From NCBI RefSeq assembly GCF_016632365.1, contig NZ_JAEPBH010000005.1:1-64000 (forward strand): DNA of 64,000 nt, in the 5' to 3' direction. Positions 22,216-36,701 of the stretch are shown here, piece after piece. The notes under the pieces were generated by a model. It was not told the DNA's origin. It ran no database searches and was given only the letters and a program-made list of their open reading frames with translations. Every line of letters starts with the position of its first letter. Position 1 is the stretch's first letter. The DNA comes from Tenebrionibacter intestinalis (GTDB lineage: Bacteria > Pseudomonadota > Gammaproteobacteria > Enterobacterales > Enterobacteriaceae). The translations under genes were made by a program, and so were the position numbers.

Positions 22216-23757
22216 ATGCAACTGAATTCCACCGAAATCAGCGAACTGATCAAACAGCGAATTGAGCAGTTCAATGTGGTGAGCGAAGCTCACAACGAAG
22301 GTACTATCGTATCCGTCAGTGACGGTATCATTCGCGTACACGGCCTGGCCGATGTGATGCAGGGTGAAATGATTTCTCTGCCGGGCAACCGCTACGCTAT
22401 CGCACTGAACCTGGAGCGCGACTCCGTCGGTGCGGTTGTGATGGGTCCGTATGCGGACCTTGCCGAAGGCATGAAAGTAAAATGTACTGGCCGTATTCTG
22501 GAAGTGCCGGTTGGTCGTGGCCTGCTGGGGCGTGTAGTAAACACCCTGGGCGCGCCGATCGACGGTAAAGGCGCGGTAGAGCACGATGGCTTCTCGGCTG
22601 TAGAAGCTATCGCGCCGGGCGTTATCGATCGTCAGTCCGTTGACCAGCCGGTGCAGACTGGCTATAAGTCTGTCGATGCCATGATTCCTATCGGCCGCGG
22701 CCAGCGTGAGCTTATCATCGGCGACCGTCAGACCGGTAAAACCGCATTAGCCGTTGACGCTATCATCAACCAGCGCGATTCCGGCATTAAGTGTATTTAT
22801 GTTGCTATCGGCCAGAAAGCATCCACTATTTCTAACGTAGTGCGTAAGCTGGAAGAACACGGCGCGTTGGCAAATACCATTGTGGTTGTCGCGACTGCCT
22901 CGGAATCTGCCGCTTTGCAGTACCTGGCGCCATACGCCGGTTGTGCAATGGGCGAATACTTCCGCGATCGCGGCGAAGATGCGCTTATCATCTATGACGA
23001 TCTGTCGAAACAGGCCGTGGCTTATCGTCAAATTTCGCTGTTGTTGCGCCGCCCGCCTGGCCGCGAAGCATTCCCGGGCGACGTTTTCTACCTCCACTCT
23101 CGTCTGCTGGAGCGCGCGGCTCGCGTAAGCGCGAACTATGTAGAAAACTTCACTAAGGGTGAAGTGAAAAGCCAGACTGGTTCTCTGACCGCGCTGCCGA
23201 TCATCGAAACTCAGGCTGGCGACGTTTCCGCATTTGTACCGACCAACGTTATCTCCATTACCGACGGTCAGATCTTCCTGGAATCCAGCCTGTTCAACGC
23301 CGGTATTCGTCCTGCGGTTAACCCGGGGATCTCCGTATCCCGCGTAGGCGGCGCGGCTCAGACTAAGATCATGAAAAAACTGTCTGGCGGCATCCGTACT
23401 GCGCTTGCGCAGTATCGTGAACTGGCTGCGTTCTCTCAGTTCGCTTCCGACCTTGATGATGCAACCCGCAAGCAGCTCAACCACGGCCAGAAAGTGACCG
23501 AACTGCTTAAACAGAAGCAGTATGCGCCGCAGTCCGTTGCGCAGCAGTCTCTGGTGCTGTTCGCCGCAGAACGTGGCTATCTGGAAGACGTTGAACTTGC
23601 CAAAATCGGCAGCTTCGAAGAAGCGCTGCTGGCCTACGTCGAGCGCGAGCACGCAGCCCTGATGCAGGAAATCAACAAGACTGGCGGTTACAACGATGAA
23701 ATTGAAGGCAAGCTGAAAGGCATCCTCGATTCCTTCAAAGCAACTCAGTCCTGGTAA
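22216..23757 (+). CDS. atpA: ATP synthase F1 subunit alpha
   Basis: 513-residue non-catalytic nucleotide-binding subunit. Walker [10 protein letters not shown] is near residue 169, Walker B is [12 protein letters not shown], and the arginine finger lies in the [14 protein letters not shown] region. Length and motifs equal E. coli AtpA. It starts 12 nt after atpH. Confidence 0.98.
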   Translation: MQLNSTEISELIKQRIEQFNVVSEAHNEGTIVSVSDGIIRVHGLADVMQGEMISLPGNRYAIALNLERDSVGAVVMGPYADLAEGMKVKCTGRILEVPVGRGLLGRVVNTLGAPIDGKGAVEHDGFSAVEAIAPGVIDRQSVDQPVQTGYKSVDAMIPIGRGQRELIIGDRQTGKTALAVDAIINQRDSGIKCIYVAIGQKASTISNVVRKLEEHGALANTIVVVATASESAALQYLAPYAGCAMGEYFRDRGEDALIIYDDLSKQAVAYRQISLLLRRPPGREAFPGDVFYLHSRLLERAARVSANYVENFTKGEVKSQTGSLTALPIIETQAGDVSAFVPTNVISITDGQIFLESSLFNAGIRPAVNPGISVSRVGGAAQTKIMKKLSGGIRTALAQYRELAAFSQFASDLDDATRKQLNHGQKVTELLKQKQYAPQSVAQQSLVLFAAERGYLEDVELAKIGSFEEALLAYVEREHAALMQEINKTGGYNDEIEGKLKGILDSFKATQSW

Positions 23758-23807
23758 CGGCCTGGCGGCTCGCATGACGCGGGCCGTCAGGCTTTGAGGA
23801 GAAGCTC

Positions 23808-26079
<2,272 letters not shown>

Positions 26080-26099
26080 CGCCTTGAGAGGAGGGTGAC

Positions 26100-26519
26100 A
26101 TGGCAATGACTTACCACCTGGATGTCGTCAGCGCAGAAGAACAAATGTTCTCCGGCCTGGTCGAAAAAATCCAGGTTACGGGCAGCGAAGGTGAACTGGG
26201 TATTTACCCGGGCCACGCGCCGCTGCTTACCGCCATTAAGCCTGGTATGATCCGCATCGTGAAACAGCACGGCCAGGAAGAGTTTATTTACCTGTCCGGC
26301 GGCATCCTGGAAGTGCAGACCAGTAGCGTTACGGTGCTGGCTGATACCGCGATTCGCGGTCAGGATCTCGATGAAGCGCGGGCGCAGGAGTCGAAGCGTA
26401 AAGCAGAAGAGCATATTCGTAATTCCCACGGCGACGTGGATTATGCGCAGGCCTCTGCCGAACTGTCGAAGGCTATCGCTAAGCTTCGCGTAATCGAGTT
26501 AACTAAAAAAGCGATGTAA
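26100..26519 (+). CDS. atpC: ATP synthase F1 subunit epsilon
   Basis: 139-residue subunit that binds gamma and inhibits ATP hydrolysis. An N-terminal beta-sandwich ([15 protein letters not shown]) is followed by the C-terminal helical hairpin ([24 protein letters not shown] region). GAGAGGAGGG precedes the start. It is the last gene of the operon. Confidence 0.97.
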   Translation: MAMTYHLDVVSAEEQMFSGLVEKIQVTGSEGELGIYPGHAPLLTAIKPGMIRIVKQHGQEEFIYLSGGILEVQTSSVTVLADTAIRGQDLDEARAQESKRKAEEHIRNSHGDVDYAQASAELSKAIAKLRVIELTKKAM

Positions 26520-26537
26520 CAGGCTTGAAAAGTCAAA

Positions 26538-26572
26538 ATGCCAGCCAGGGCGACCCGGCTGGCATTTTTTTT
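26538..26572 (+). terminator. intrinsic terminator of the atp operon
   Basis: ATGCCAGCC (26538-26546) pairs perfectly with GGCTGGCAT (26557-26565), followed by eight T residues. It stands 18 nt after the atpC stop. Confidence 0.93.
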
Positions 26573-26835
26573 GCCCGCGTTATTATTGCGGGATGCAGGG
26601 GCTTTATTCAGGCGTAAAAAAAAGCGCTAAAGTGTCAGAAAACAGCCAGATTACTGCGGTAACGATACTTTTTTGCGAAAGATAGCCCTAAAATTGAGGC
26701 GGTAACGGAAAGGAAATTCACCGGGGATCCGTAAAGGTGCCGTTTTTTTAGGCATCGCGTTTTCGTGAACAAAATATGTAGAAGTTTCCCGGGGAAACCG
26801 GTTTACTTTTCACTCTCTTCAAAGTCAGGACACGT
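26573..26835 (+). promoter_or_regulatory. glmU upstream region
   Basis: No gene is visible. A small hairpin CCCGC-GTTATTATT-GCGGG follows the atp terminator. The region must contain the glmU promoter, but I cannot assign boxes with confidence. AGGA at 26827-26830 is the likely glmU ribosome site. Confidence 0.4.
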
Positions 26836-28206
26836 ATGTCAAACAGCGCTATGAGCGTGGTGATCCTTGCCGCAGGCAAAGGCACCCGCATGTATTCCGA
26901 ACTTCCTAAAGTGCTGCACTCGCTTGCTGGTAAGCCAATGGTGCAACACGTCATCGATGCCGCAGGCGAACTCGGCGCGCGTCAGATTCACCTGGTTTAT
27001 GGCCACGGCGGCGATTTGCTAAAGCAAATGCTGAAAAACAGCGCGCTGAACTGGGTATTGCAGGCTGAACAACTGGGAACGGGTCACGCTATGCAGCAGG
27101 CGGCGCCCTATTTCGCCGATGATGAAGACATTATGATGCTGTACGGCGATGTACCGCTGATTTCCGTGGAGACGCTTTCTCGTCTGCGGGCGGCCAAACC
27201 CCAGGGCGGTATTGCGCTGCTGACGGTGCAGCTTGACGATCCCACCGGATATGGCCGCATCACGCGTGAAAATGGCAAAGTGACCGGCATTGTGGAGCAT
27301 AAAGACGCAACCGATGCGCAGCGCCGGATTAACGAAATTAATACCGGTATCCTGTTGGCGAATGGGGCGGATCTCAAACGCTGGTTGTCAAAGATTGATA
27401 ACAACAACGCCCAGGGCGAATTTTACATCACCGATGTAATCGCTATGGCATATCAGGACGGGCGTGAAATTGCCGCCGTGCATCCTGGGCGCTTAAGCGA
27501 AGTGGAAGGCGTAAATAACCGCCAGCAGTTGGCAAGCCTGGAGCGTGTTTACCAGGCCGAGCAAGCCGAACGATTACTGTTGGCAGGTGTGATGCTGCGT
27601 GACCCGGCGCGCTTTGACCTGCGCGGTACGTTGCAACATGGCCGCGATGTGGAAATCGACCCGAACGTCATTATTGAAGGCCTGGTAACGCTCGGTAATC
27701 GCGTCAAAATTGGTGCGGGCTGCGTCATTAAAAACAGCGTTATTGGAGATGATTGCGTGATTAGCCCGTACAGCGTGCTGGAAGATGCGCGTCTGGACGC
27801 TGCCTGCACCATAGGGCCTTTCGCCCGTCTGCGCCCAGGCGCTGAGCTGGAAGAAGGCGCGCACGTCGGCAATTTCGTTGAAATGAAAAAAGCGCGTTTG
27901 GGCAAAGGTTCGAAAGCCGGCCACCTCAGCTATCTTGGCGATGCCGACATTGGCGACAATGTGAATATTGGCGCAGGTACCATTACCTGTAACTACGATG
28001 GCGCAAACAAACATAAAACAATTATCGGGGATGATGTGTTTGTTGGATCGGATACCCAACTGGTGGCGCCGGTCACCGTTGCGCGCGGCGTGACGATTGG
28101 CGCAGGCACCACGGTAACCCGCGACATTGAAGAAAACGCGCTGGTCATTAGCCGTATTGAGCAGACTCATGTTCAGGGCTGGCAGCGGCCAGTGAAGAAG
28201 GCGTAA
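26836..28206 (+). CDS. glmU: bifunctional GlmU: GlcN-1-P acetyltransferase / GlcNAc-1-P uridyltransferase
   Basis: 456-residue cytoplasmic enzyme for the last two steps to UDP-GlcNAc, the precursor of peptidoglycan and LPS. The N-terminal pyrophosphorylase domain has [11 protein letters not shown], the GTGHAMQQA loop and YGDVPLI. From about residue 250 a left-handed beta-helix of hexapeptide repeats ([27 protein letters not shown]) forms the acetyltransferase. It is followed by glmS of the same pathway. Confidence 0.97.
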   Translation: MSNSAMSVVILAAGKGTRMYSELPKVLHSLAGKPMVQHVIDAAGELGARQIHLVYGHGGDLLKQMLKNSALNWVLQAEQLGTGHAMQQAAPYFADDEDIMMLYGDVPLISVETLSRLRAAKPQGGIALLTVQLDDPTGYGRITRENGKVTGIVEHKDATDAQRRINEINTGILLANGADLKRWLSKIDNNNAQGEFYITDVIAMAYQDGREIAAVHPGRLSEVEGVNNRQQLASLERVYQAEQAERLLLAGVMLRDPARFDLRGTLQHGRDVEIDPNVIIEGLVTLGNRVKIGAGCVIKNSVIGDDCVISPYSVLEDARLDAACTIGPFARLRPGAELEEGAHVGNFVEMKKARLGKGSKAGHLSYLGDADIGDNVNIGAGTITCNYDGANKHKTIIGDDVFVGSDTQLVAPVTVARGVTIGAGTTVTRDIEENALVISRIEQTHVQGWQRPVKKA

Positions 28207-28242
28207 CGGGCAGGGGTGCCGGCTCTGCCATAAATTAACGGC

Positions 28243-28271
28243 AAAAAGGTAAAGATGGCTTTTACCTTTTT
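28243..28271 (+). terminator. intrinsic terminator between glmU and glmS
   Basis: AAAAAGGTAAA (28243-28253) pairs perfectly with TTTACCTTTTT (28261-28271) around GATGGCT. The stem itself supplies A and T tracts on both strands. Confidence 0.75.
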
Positions 28272-28279
28272 GTGGATAA
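28271..28279 (-). promoter_or_regulatory. DnaA-box sequence beside the glmU-glmS terminator
   Basis: TGTGGATAA, the exact complement of TTATCCACA, touching the terminator stem. Sequence match only; no role is known here. Confidence 0.4.
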
Positions 28280-28584
28280 CCGCCAAAAATCAACGCGTTG
28301 TTTTCCCGGGTTTGTTTACCCGACATTTCGATGCGCTATTGCCTGGTTCGGCGTTTGTCACCCGGTTTGAGCGGGGCTTCGGCCCCGCCTGCTATTCCCC
28401 TGACTGTAAAAAACAGCAGGGTTGGGGTGAGCGGCAAAATAATAATCGCTGCCGTCCCGCACTGCGGATATTCCGTAGATTTTAATAATAACCCCACTCT
28501 CTACAAGGCTCGGGGCTCCGTAATACGGATACAACAGGTCAGCGACAACGCGGGCGGAAACGCCATATTCAGGAACATAACATT
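28280..28584 (+). promoter_or_regulatory. glmS leader region with hairpins
   Basis: Non-coding leader. A GC hairpin GCGGGGC-TTCG-GCCCCGC lies at 28371-28388 (UUCG tetraloop). A second, bulged hairpin pairs CCCTG..CTGT with ACAG.CAGGG at about 28398-28422. In E. coli the glmS leader is an inhibitory structure opened by the sRNA GlmZ with Hfq, so this region may serve the same role, but I cannot place the GlmZ pairing site by eye. AGGA at 28571-28574 is the likely ribosome site. Confidence 0.5.
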
Positions 28585-30414
28585 ATGTGTGGAATTGTTG
28601 GCGCGGTAGCGCAACGTGATATTGCTGAAATTCTTCTTGAAGGTTTACGTCGTCTGGAATATCGGGGCTATGACTCCGCAGGGCTGGCGGTTGTGGATAC
28701 GCAGGGAAATATGGCGCGCCTGCGCCGCGTGGGTAAAGTGCAGACGCTGTCGCAAGCGGCGGAAGAACACCCGCTGCACGGCGGTACCGGCATTGCGCAT
28801 ACACGTTGGGCCACGCACGGCGAACCTTCGGAAACTAACGCGCATCCGCATGTTTCCGGCCATATTGTCGTTGTGCATAACGGCATTATCGAAAATTACG
28901 AGCCGCTGCGTGAAAAACTGAAAGGCTGCGGTTACGTCTTCGCCTCTGAAACCGATACTGAAGTCATTGCTCACCTTGTGCATTATGAAATGGAACGGGG
29001 CGGTAGCCTGCGTGATGCCGTCATGCGTGCTATTCCACAATTGCGCGGCGCCTACGGCACGGTGATTATGGATACTCGTAAGCCTGATGTGCTGCTGGCT
29101 GCGCGCTCCGGCAGCCCGCTGGTTATCGGCCTTGGCATGGGTGAGAACTTTATCGCCTCTGACCAGCTAGCGTTGCTGCCGGTCACACGGCGCTTTATTT
29201 TCCTTGAAGAGGGAGATATCGCGGAAGTAACGCGCCGCTGCGTCACTATTTTCGACCAGACGGGTGAGCGGGTGACGCGCCCGGATATTGAATCTAATCT
29301 GCAATATGATGCGGGCGATAAGGGGATTTATCGCCACTATATGCAGAAAGAAATCTACGAGCAGCCGAACGCGATTAAAAACACGCTGATGGGCCGCATT
29401 AATCACGGCGCTATCGATCTCAGTGAACTGGGGCCGAATGCCGATGCGCTGCTTTCGAATATAGAGCATATCCAGATTGTCGCCTGCGGAACGTCTTACA
29501 ACTCCGGTATGGTATCGCGTTACTGGTTTGAAGCGCTGGCGGGGGTGCCATGCGATGTGGAAATTGCCTCTGAGTTCCGTTATCGCAAATCGGCGGTGCG
29601 CCGCAACAGCCTGATTATTACGCTGTCGCAGTCTGGTGAAACGGCTGATACGCTGGCTGCGTTGCGTCTTGCCAAAGCGCTGGGTTATCCTGGTTCGCTG
29701 GCGATTTGTAACGTGCCTGGCTCGTCACTGGTGCGTGAATCCGATCTGTCGCTGATGACCAAAGCAGGCACCGAAATTGGCGTGGCGTCTACCAAAGCGT
29801 TTACCACTCAGTTGACCGTACTGCTGATGCTGGTGGCAAAAATTGGGCGACTGAAGGGCATGCCTGCTGAAGTGGAATACGACATCGTTCATGCGCTCCA
29901 GGCATTGCCAAGCCGTATTGAGCAGATGTTATCGCAGGATAAGCGTATCGAGATGCTTGCCGAAGATTTTTCTGATAAGCACCATGCGTTGTTCCTTGGC
30001 CGTGGCGATCAGTACCCCATCGCACTGGAAGGCGCGCTTAAACTTAAAGAAATTTCCTACATCCATGCTGAAGCCTACGCAGCAGGCGAGCTAAAGCACG
30101 GCCCACTGGCGTTGATTGATGCGGATATGCCGGTTATTGTCGTTGCGCCTAACAATGATCTGCTGGAGAAACTGAAGTCGAATATTGAAGAAGTGCGCGC
30201 GCGGGGCGGACACCTTTATGTGTTTGCTGATGAAAATGCCGGTTTTAATAATAGCGAAACTATGCATATTATTTCTATGCCGCACGTCGAAGATCTTATT
30301 GCACCTATTTTTTATACTGTGCCGCTTCAACTCCTGTCTTATCATGTTGCGTTAATTAAAGGTACTGATGTGGATCAGCCGCGTAATCTGGCAAAATCAG
30401 TTACGGTAGAATAA
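28585..30414 (+). CDS. glmS: glutamine-fructose-6-phosphate aminotransferase GlmS
   Basis: Makes glucosamine 6-phosphate from fructose 6-phosphate and glutamine, the committed step of amino-sugar synthesis. It has 609 residues as in E. coli. N-terminal nucleophile Cys is in [10 protein letters not shown] (class II glutamine amidotransferase). [10 protein letters not shown] and HNGIIENYE line the glutaminase site. Two SIS domains follow, with ACGTSYNSG and SQSGETADT. The C-terminus ends NLAKSVTVE. Confidence 0.98.
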   Translation: MCGIVGAVAQRDIAEILLEGLRRLEYRGYDSAGLAVVDTQGNMARLRRVGKVQTLSQAAEEHPLHGGTGIAHTRWATHGEPSETNAHPHVSGHIVVVHNGIIENYEPLREKLKGCGYVFASETDTEVIAHLVHYEMERGGSLRDAVMRAIPQLRGAYGTVIMDTRKPDVLLAARSGSPLVIGLGMGENFIASDQLALLPVTRRFIFLEEGDIAEVTRRCVTIFDQTGERVTRPDIESNLQYDAGDKGIYRHYMQKEIYEQPNAIKNTLMGRINHGAIDLSELGPNADALLSNIEHIQIVACGTSYNSGMVSRYWFEALAGVPCDVEIASEFRYRKSAVRRNSLIITLSQSGETADTLAALRLAKALGYPGSLAICNVPGSSLVRESDLSLMTKAGTEIGVASTKAFTTQLTVLLMLVAKIGRLKGMPAEVEYDIVHALQALPSRIEQMLSQDKRIEMLAEDFSDKHHALFLGRGDQYPIALEGALKLKEISYIHAEAYAAGELKHGPLALIDADMPVIVVAPNNDLLEKLKSNIEEVRARGGHLYVFADENAGFNNSETMHIISMPHVEDLIAPIFYTVPLQLLSYHVALIKGTDVDQPRNLAKSVTVE

Positions 30415-30427
30415 GTTTATTTCTATG

Positions 30428-30458
30428 AAGGGTCCCACTATGTGGGGCCTTATTTTTT
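30428..30458 (+). terminator. intrinsic terminator of glmS
   Basis: AAGG..TCCCAC pairs with GTGGGG.CCTT around TATG with a small internal loop, followed by ATTTTTT. It lies 14 nt after the glmS stop. Confidence 0.85.
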
Positions 30459-31235
30459 AATAAAGTGGGTAAAACGATTTTTCGCCATCGGCTGTAAATT
30501 TAATATTGGGTTTGTAAACGGATAGTCTGTTGTGAAATAAAAATTTTCCGGTTGTTGAGGCTATATTCGCACTTTTTCAGGAGGCAATTATTAAATTGAC
30601 GCCTTTATTTTTGTGAAGCTAAAAGTACGCTGCGACAGCCCTTTTCAGGCTGGCTTTTTCTGGGCTCGTTAGCCGGGCCGGCATAACGTTACTCGCCATA
30701 CGCAGTCAGGGGATTATCGAAGCGATAAGGCAATAAGCGTAACGTAAGTAACAGGACAATGATAAAAGCCCCTGGAGCACTCAGGGGCTTTGCGTCGCAA
30801 TGTTTGAGTTGAGTTCTGAATTATAGGTTTTATTTGCTTTGTAAGCCTCCTGCTTTCAGTTGGATTGGTTTTTATAATTAATTTCCATATGACACGGGTA
30901 ACGTGGCTACAATGTTTTTTATAGCAAAGCAGGCTGGCTATTTACGTTAACTCCTTTTATCTGCTGTCCATGAATTGATAATGAATAATGCTGAACAGCG
31001 CGTCAATGGCCGGTCGTGTAAACGAATAAGAAAATATGTATTTCCGTGTTGACTTAATATGTATAAGCGTAAAAAAAGATAATAGTGTTTATTTTCGCTA
31101 TTATTGATCCGGTAACGATGCAGTTGTGTAATAAACTGCCGACACCCTTGCCTGGTGCTGTTTGACCGGGTAAATGAAATTAAATCTCGTCTGCAAGCTC
31201 GTCATGTTTGCGCCTGCCAGCCTGTTTCAGCGTAA
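30459..31235. other. long non-coding glmS-pstS interval with tandem hairpins
   Basis: About 780 nt without a credible gene. Terminator-like hairpins occur at 30579-30605 (imperfect, then TTTATTTTTG), 30636-30660 (CAGCC/GGCTG, then GCTTTTT) and 30765-30791 (AAAGCCCCTG/CAGGGGCTTT, perfect 10 bp). A hairpin ATAATAG/CTATTAT lies near 31080-31110. The spacing would suit small transcripts, but no promoter can be assigned with confidence. A 17-codon frame (ATG at 30759) after AGGA overlaps the third hairpin and is not called. Confidence 0.5.
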
Positions 31236-31286
31236 TTGTCATAAAACTGTCATATTACGTACATGTCGCTGTCACTAAACTGTCCT
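31236..31286 (+). promoter_or_regulatory. two Pho boxes of the pst operon
   Basis: TTGTCATAAAACTGTCAT (31236-31253) and CTGTCACTAAACTGTCCT (31269-31286) match the PhoB repeat CTGTCA(T/C)AAA. They have the same spacing and context as upstream of E. coli pstS. The second box occupies the -35 position, so transcription should need phospho-PhoB. Confidence 0.93.
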
Positions 31287-31343
31287 ATTTTTCTTAATGC
31301 ATTCATTTAACAATCTATTATGCCCACAGCAGCAGGAGAGATT

Positions 31344-32384
31344 ATGAAAGCTATGCGTAACACCGTTGCTACCGTTATCGCCACGGCCTTTTCACTGAGC
31401 GCTTTCTCTGCCTTTGCGGCAGCAAGCCTGACAGGCGCAGGCGCAACGTTCCCGGCGCCGGTGTATGCCAAATGGGCGGATACTTACCTGAAGGCTACGG
31501 GAAATAAGGTAAATTACCAGAGCATTGGTTCTTCCGGCGGCGTTAAACAAATCATTGCCCATACTGTTGATTTTGGCGCATCTGATGCACCGCTTTCTGA
31601 TGAAAAACTTGCTCAGGACGGCCTGTTTCAGTTTCCGACAGTGATTGGCGGCGTGGTGCTCGCGGTGAATATCCCCGGCGTAAAATCTGGCGAACTGGTG
31701 CTTGATGGGGCTACGCTGGGCGATATTTACCTTGGGAAGATCAAAAAATGGGACGATCCGGCGATTGCGAAGCTAAACCCGAACCTCGCTCTGCCGTCCC
31801 GCAATATTGCCGTTGTGCGCCGTGCCGATGGTTCCGGAACCTCTTTTGTATTTACCAGTTATCTGGCGAAAGTGAATAACGACTGGAAAACAAACGTGGG
31901 CGTGGGCAGTACGGTTAAGTGGCCGACGGGGCTGGGCGGAAAAGGTAATGATGGCGTTGCCGCTTTTGTGCAGCGCCTGCCAGGCGCCATTGGTTATGTG
32001 GAATACGCCTATGCTAAACAAAATAGTCTTGCCTATACCCGTCTGGTGTCTGCTGATGGCAAACCGGTAAGCCCAACGGAAGAGAGTTTTTCTAACGCGG
32101 CGAAAGGCGCGGACTGGAGTAAAACGTTTGCCCAGGATTTGACCAACCAGAAGGGAGATAATGTATGGCCAGTCACATCCACCACTTTCATTTTGCTTCA
32201 TAAAACACCGAAAAGGCCGCAGCAGGCTGTGGAAGTCCTGAAGTTTTTTGACTGGGCCTATAAAGAAGGCGCGCTGCAGGCAAATGCGCTGGATTATGCT
32301 TTGTTGCCGGCAGCCGTCATTGAGCAAGTCCGCGCAGCATGGAAAACCAACCTCAAGGACAGCAGCGGTAAAGCGCTGTACTAA
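31344..32384 (+). CDS. pstS: phosphate ABC transporter binding protein PstS
   Basis: Periplasmic high-affinity phosphate receptor of 346 residues. The signal peptide [20 protein letters not shown] is cleaved at AFA before AASLTGAG. The phosphate-binding loops [29 protein letters not shown] and [10 protein letters not shown] are all present. ATG 31344 is preceded by AGGAG (31333-31337); an in-frame ATG at 31320 is rejected because it would add residues in front of the signal peptide. First gene of the Pho-controlled operon. Confidence 0.97.
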   Translation: MKAMRNTVATVIATAFSLSAFSAFAAASLTGAGATFPAPVYAKWADTYLKATGNKVNYQSIGSSGGVKQIIAHTVDFGASDAPLSDEKLAQDGLFQFPTVIGGVVLAVNIPGVKSGELVLDGATLGDIYLGKIKKWDDPAIAKLNPNLALPSRNIAVVRRADGSGTSFVFTSYLAKVNNDWKTNVGVGSTVKWPTGLGGKGNDGVAAFVQRLPGAIGYVEYAYAKQNSLAYTRLVSADGKPVSPTEESFSNAAKGADWSKTFAQDLTNQKGDNVWPVTSTTFILLHKTPKRPQQAVEVLKFFDWAYKEGALQANALDYALLPAAVIEQVRAAWKTNLKDSSGKALY

Positions 32385-32388
32385 TTGA

Positions 32389-35107
<2,719 letters not shown>

Positions 35108-35152
35108 TGGCTTTGCGACAACCTGATGATTATCGGATTTATGGAGCGTTAA

Positions 35153-35878
35153 ATGGATAACCTGAATCTTAATAAGCATATCTCCGGGCAGTTTAACGCT
35201 GAGCTGGAGCATATTCGCACCCAGGTCATGATTATGGGCGGGCTGGTGGAGCAGCAGCTTTCCGATGCTATAACCGCCATGCATAGCCAGGACACAGAAC
35301 TGGCAAAGCGCGTGATTGACGGCGATCGGAAGGTCAATATGATGGAGGTGGAGATTGACGAAGCATGCGTACGCATTATCGCCAGACGTCAGCCAGCCGC
35401 CAGCGACCTGCGCCTTGTTATGGCGATTATTAAAACCATTTCTGAGCTGGAGCGTATTGGCGACGTCGCGGATAAAATCTGCCGCACTGCGCTGGAAAAA
35501 TTTTCCCATCAGCACCAGCCGCTGCTGGTAAGCCTGGAATCACTTGGCCGCCATACGGTACAGATGCTGCATGACGTACTGGATGCTTTTGCGCGTATGG
35601 ATTTGGATGAGGCTGTACGTATTTATCGCGAAGACAAGAAAGTCGATCAGAAGTATGAGGGCATTGTACGTCAGTTAATGACGTACATGATGGAGGATTC
35701 GCGTACCATTCCCAGCGTACTGACCGCCCTGTTTTGCGCCCGTTCTATTGAGCGTATTGGCGACCGTTGCCAGAACATATGCGAATTTATTTTCTATTTT
35801 GTCAAAGGTCAGGATTTTCGCCACGTGGGAGGCGATGAGCTGGATAAACTGCTTGCGGGTAAAGATCCAAAAGAATAG
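35153..35878 (+). CDS. phoU: phosphate signalling protein PhoU
   Basis: 241-residue cytoplasmic regulator made of two three-helix bundles. It connects PstB to the PhoR kinase and turns off the Pho regulon when phosphate is ample. The repeated metal-binding motifs appear as [11 protein letters not shown] and [11 protein letters not shown]. Last gene of the operon, 45 nt after pstB. Confidence 0.97.
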   Translation: MDNLNLNKHISGQFNAELEHIRTQVMIMGGLVEQQLSDAITAMHSQDTELAKRVIDGDRKVNMMEVEIDEACVRIIARRQPAASDLRLVMAIIKTISELERIGDVADKICRTALEKFSHQHQPLLVSLESLGRHTVQMLHDVLDAFARMDLDEAVRIYREDKKVDQKYEGIVRQLMTYMMEDSRTIPSVLTALFCARSIERIGDRCQNICEFIFYFVKGQDFRHVGGDELDKLLAGKDPKE

Positions 35879-35910
35879 TTTGTTATATTTAACAATTAAA
35901 TATAAATACA

Positions 35911-35945
35911 ACAGGGTTGAATCATTTTTAACCCTGTTTTTTTAT
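35911..35945 (+). terminator. intrinsic terminator of pst-phoU
   Basis: ACAGGGTT (35911-35918) pairs with AACCCTGT (35930-35937), followed by a long T run. It closes the operon, so the acyltransferase gene downstream probably has its own promoter. Confidence 0.9.
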
Positions 35946-36701
35946 TTTAATATAACTTTGTTATATGTTGCACCTTAAGTTAATTATTATCATCTGAGAA
36001 ATTAACACAAATTATGATGTGAATTTACTGAAAATAAAAAATGTGTTTTTGGAATTTATATCAGGAATTGTTTCCATAAATAGTATTTTATCTGGATCTT
36101 GAACTAATTATTTGATTTTAGTATTTTTCCCTGATATTTTTATTTTAACATTAATTTCAGGGTTTACTTTTCTGATTTAAACCTGAAGCCATGTTGTGAA
36201 TAATAAATTTCCCTGGTTTTTACTTGTTAAATTATAAGAATTACTAGCCAGGATCGCGTTGAAGTAAAGCTAAATGTAATTTAATTAATAAGGGAAAGAA
36301 TAGATAGTATTACGAGGATTATTGGATTAATTATTAGTATTAATTTTAATGAAATTGGTTTGAATTACCAGAAAATATTTGAAGCTATGGCGCCCGAATA
36401 GTAATAATAAATTTACCTAAAATAAAAAAGTTAGTGAGTATAGTGTAGCCTGTAATTTTCTACAAACCATCGCAAGTGTTTTGTTCCTTAAGTTTAAATC
36501 AATAAGAAAAATTGCTAATGCCGAGATGGGATTAAAGTGATGCTATCAACATCTCGGTTAATGGAAATCTGGGGAGGTGGTCTGTACACCAGCGCCAGAA
36601 AAATTTTATTGCTGATGTACATTAATAAAACTAGCTGGAATAACTGTGAAGTTTAGATTGTTTTTTGCATTGGTGGTTGTAGTTATTTATGGAGGGTACG
36701 T
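35946..36701. other. AT-rich gap before the acyltransferase gene
   Basis: About 750 nt, strikingly poor in G and C compared with the flanking genes, with no frame of 60 codons. One clean inverted repeat, CCGAGATG (36521-36528) with CATCTCGG (36550-36557), could be a leader hairpin or operator. I find no Pho box. GGAGG at 36691-36695 is the ribosome site for the gene at 36702. The composition suggests foreign origin or an H-NS-bound promoter. Confidence 0.55.

Noticed and set aside
22747..23775. 342-codon minus-strand frame opposite atpA
   Set aside because: Antisense shadow of atpA with no ribosome site in context and no family resemblance.
30759..30812. 17-codon frame (ATG 30759) with AGGA upstream
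   Set aside because: Most of it is the perfect hairpin 30765-30791, whose sequence is explained by RNA structure; too short to support without conservation data.
36635..36665. Possible Pho box before the acyltransferase gene (CTGTGAAGTTTAGATTG)
   Set aside because: Only the first half-repeat partly fits; the second repeat 11 nt later does not match CTGTCA.
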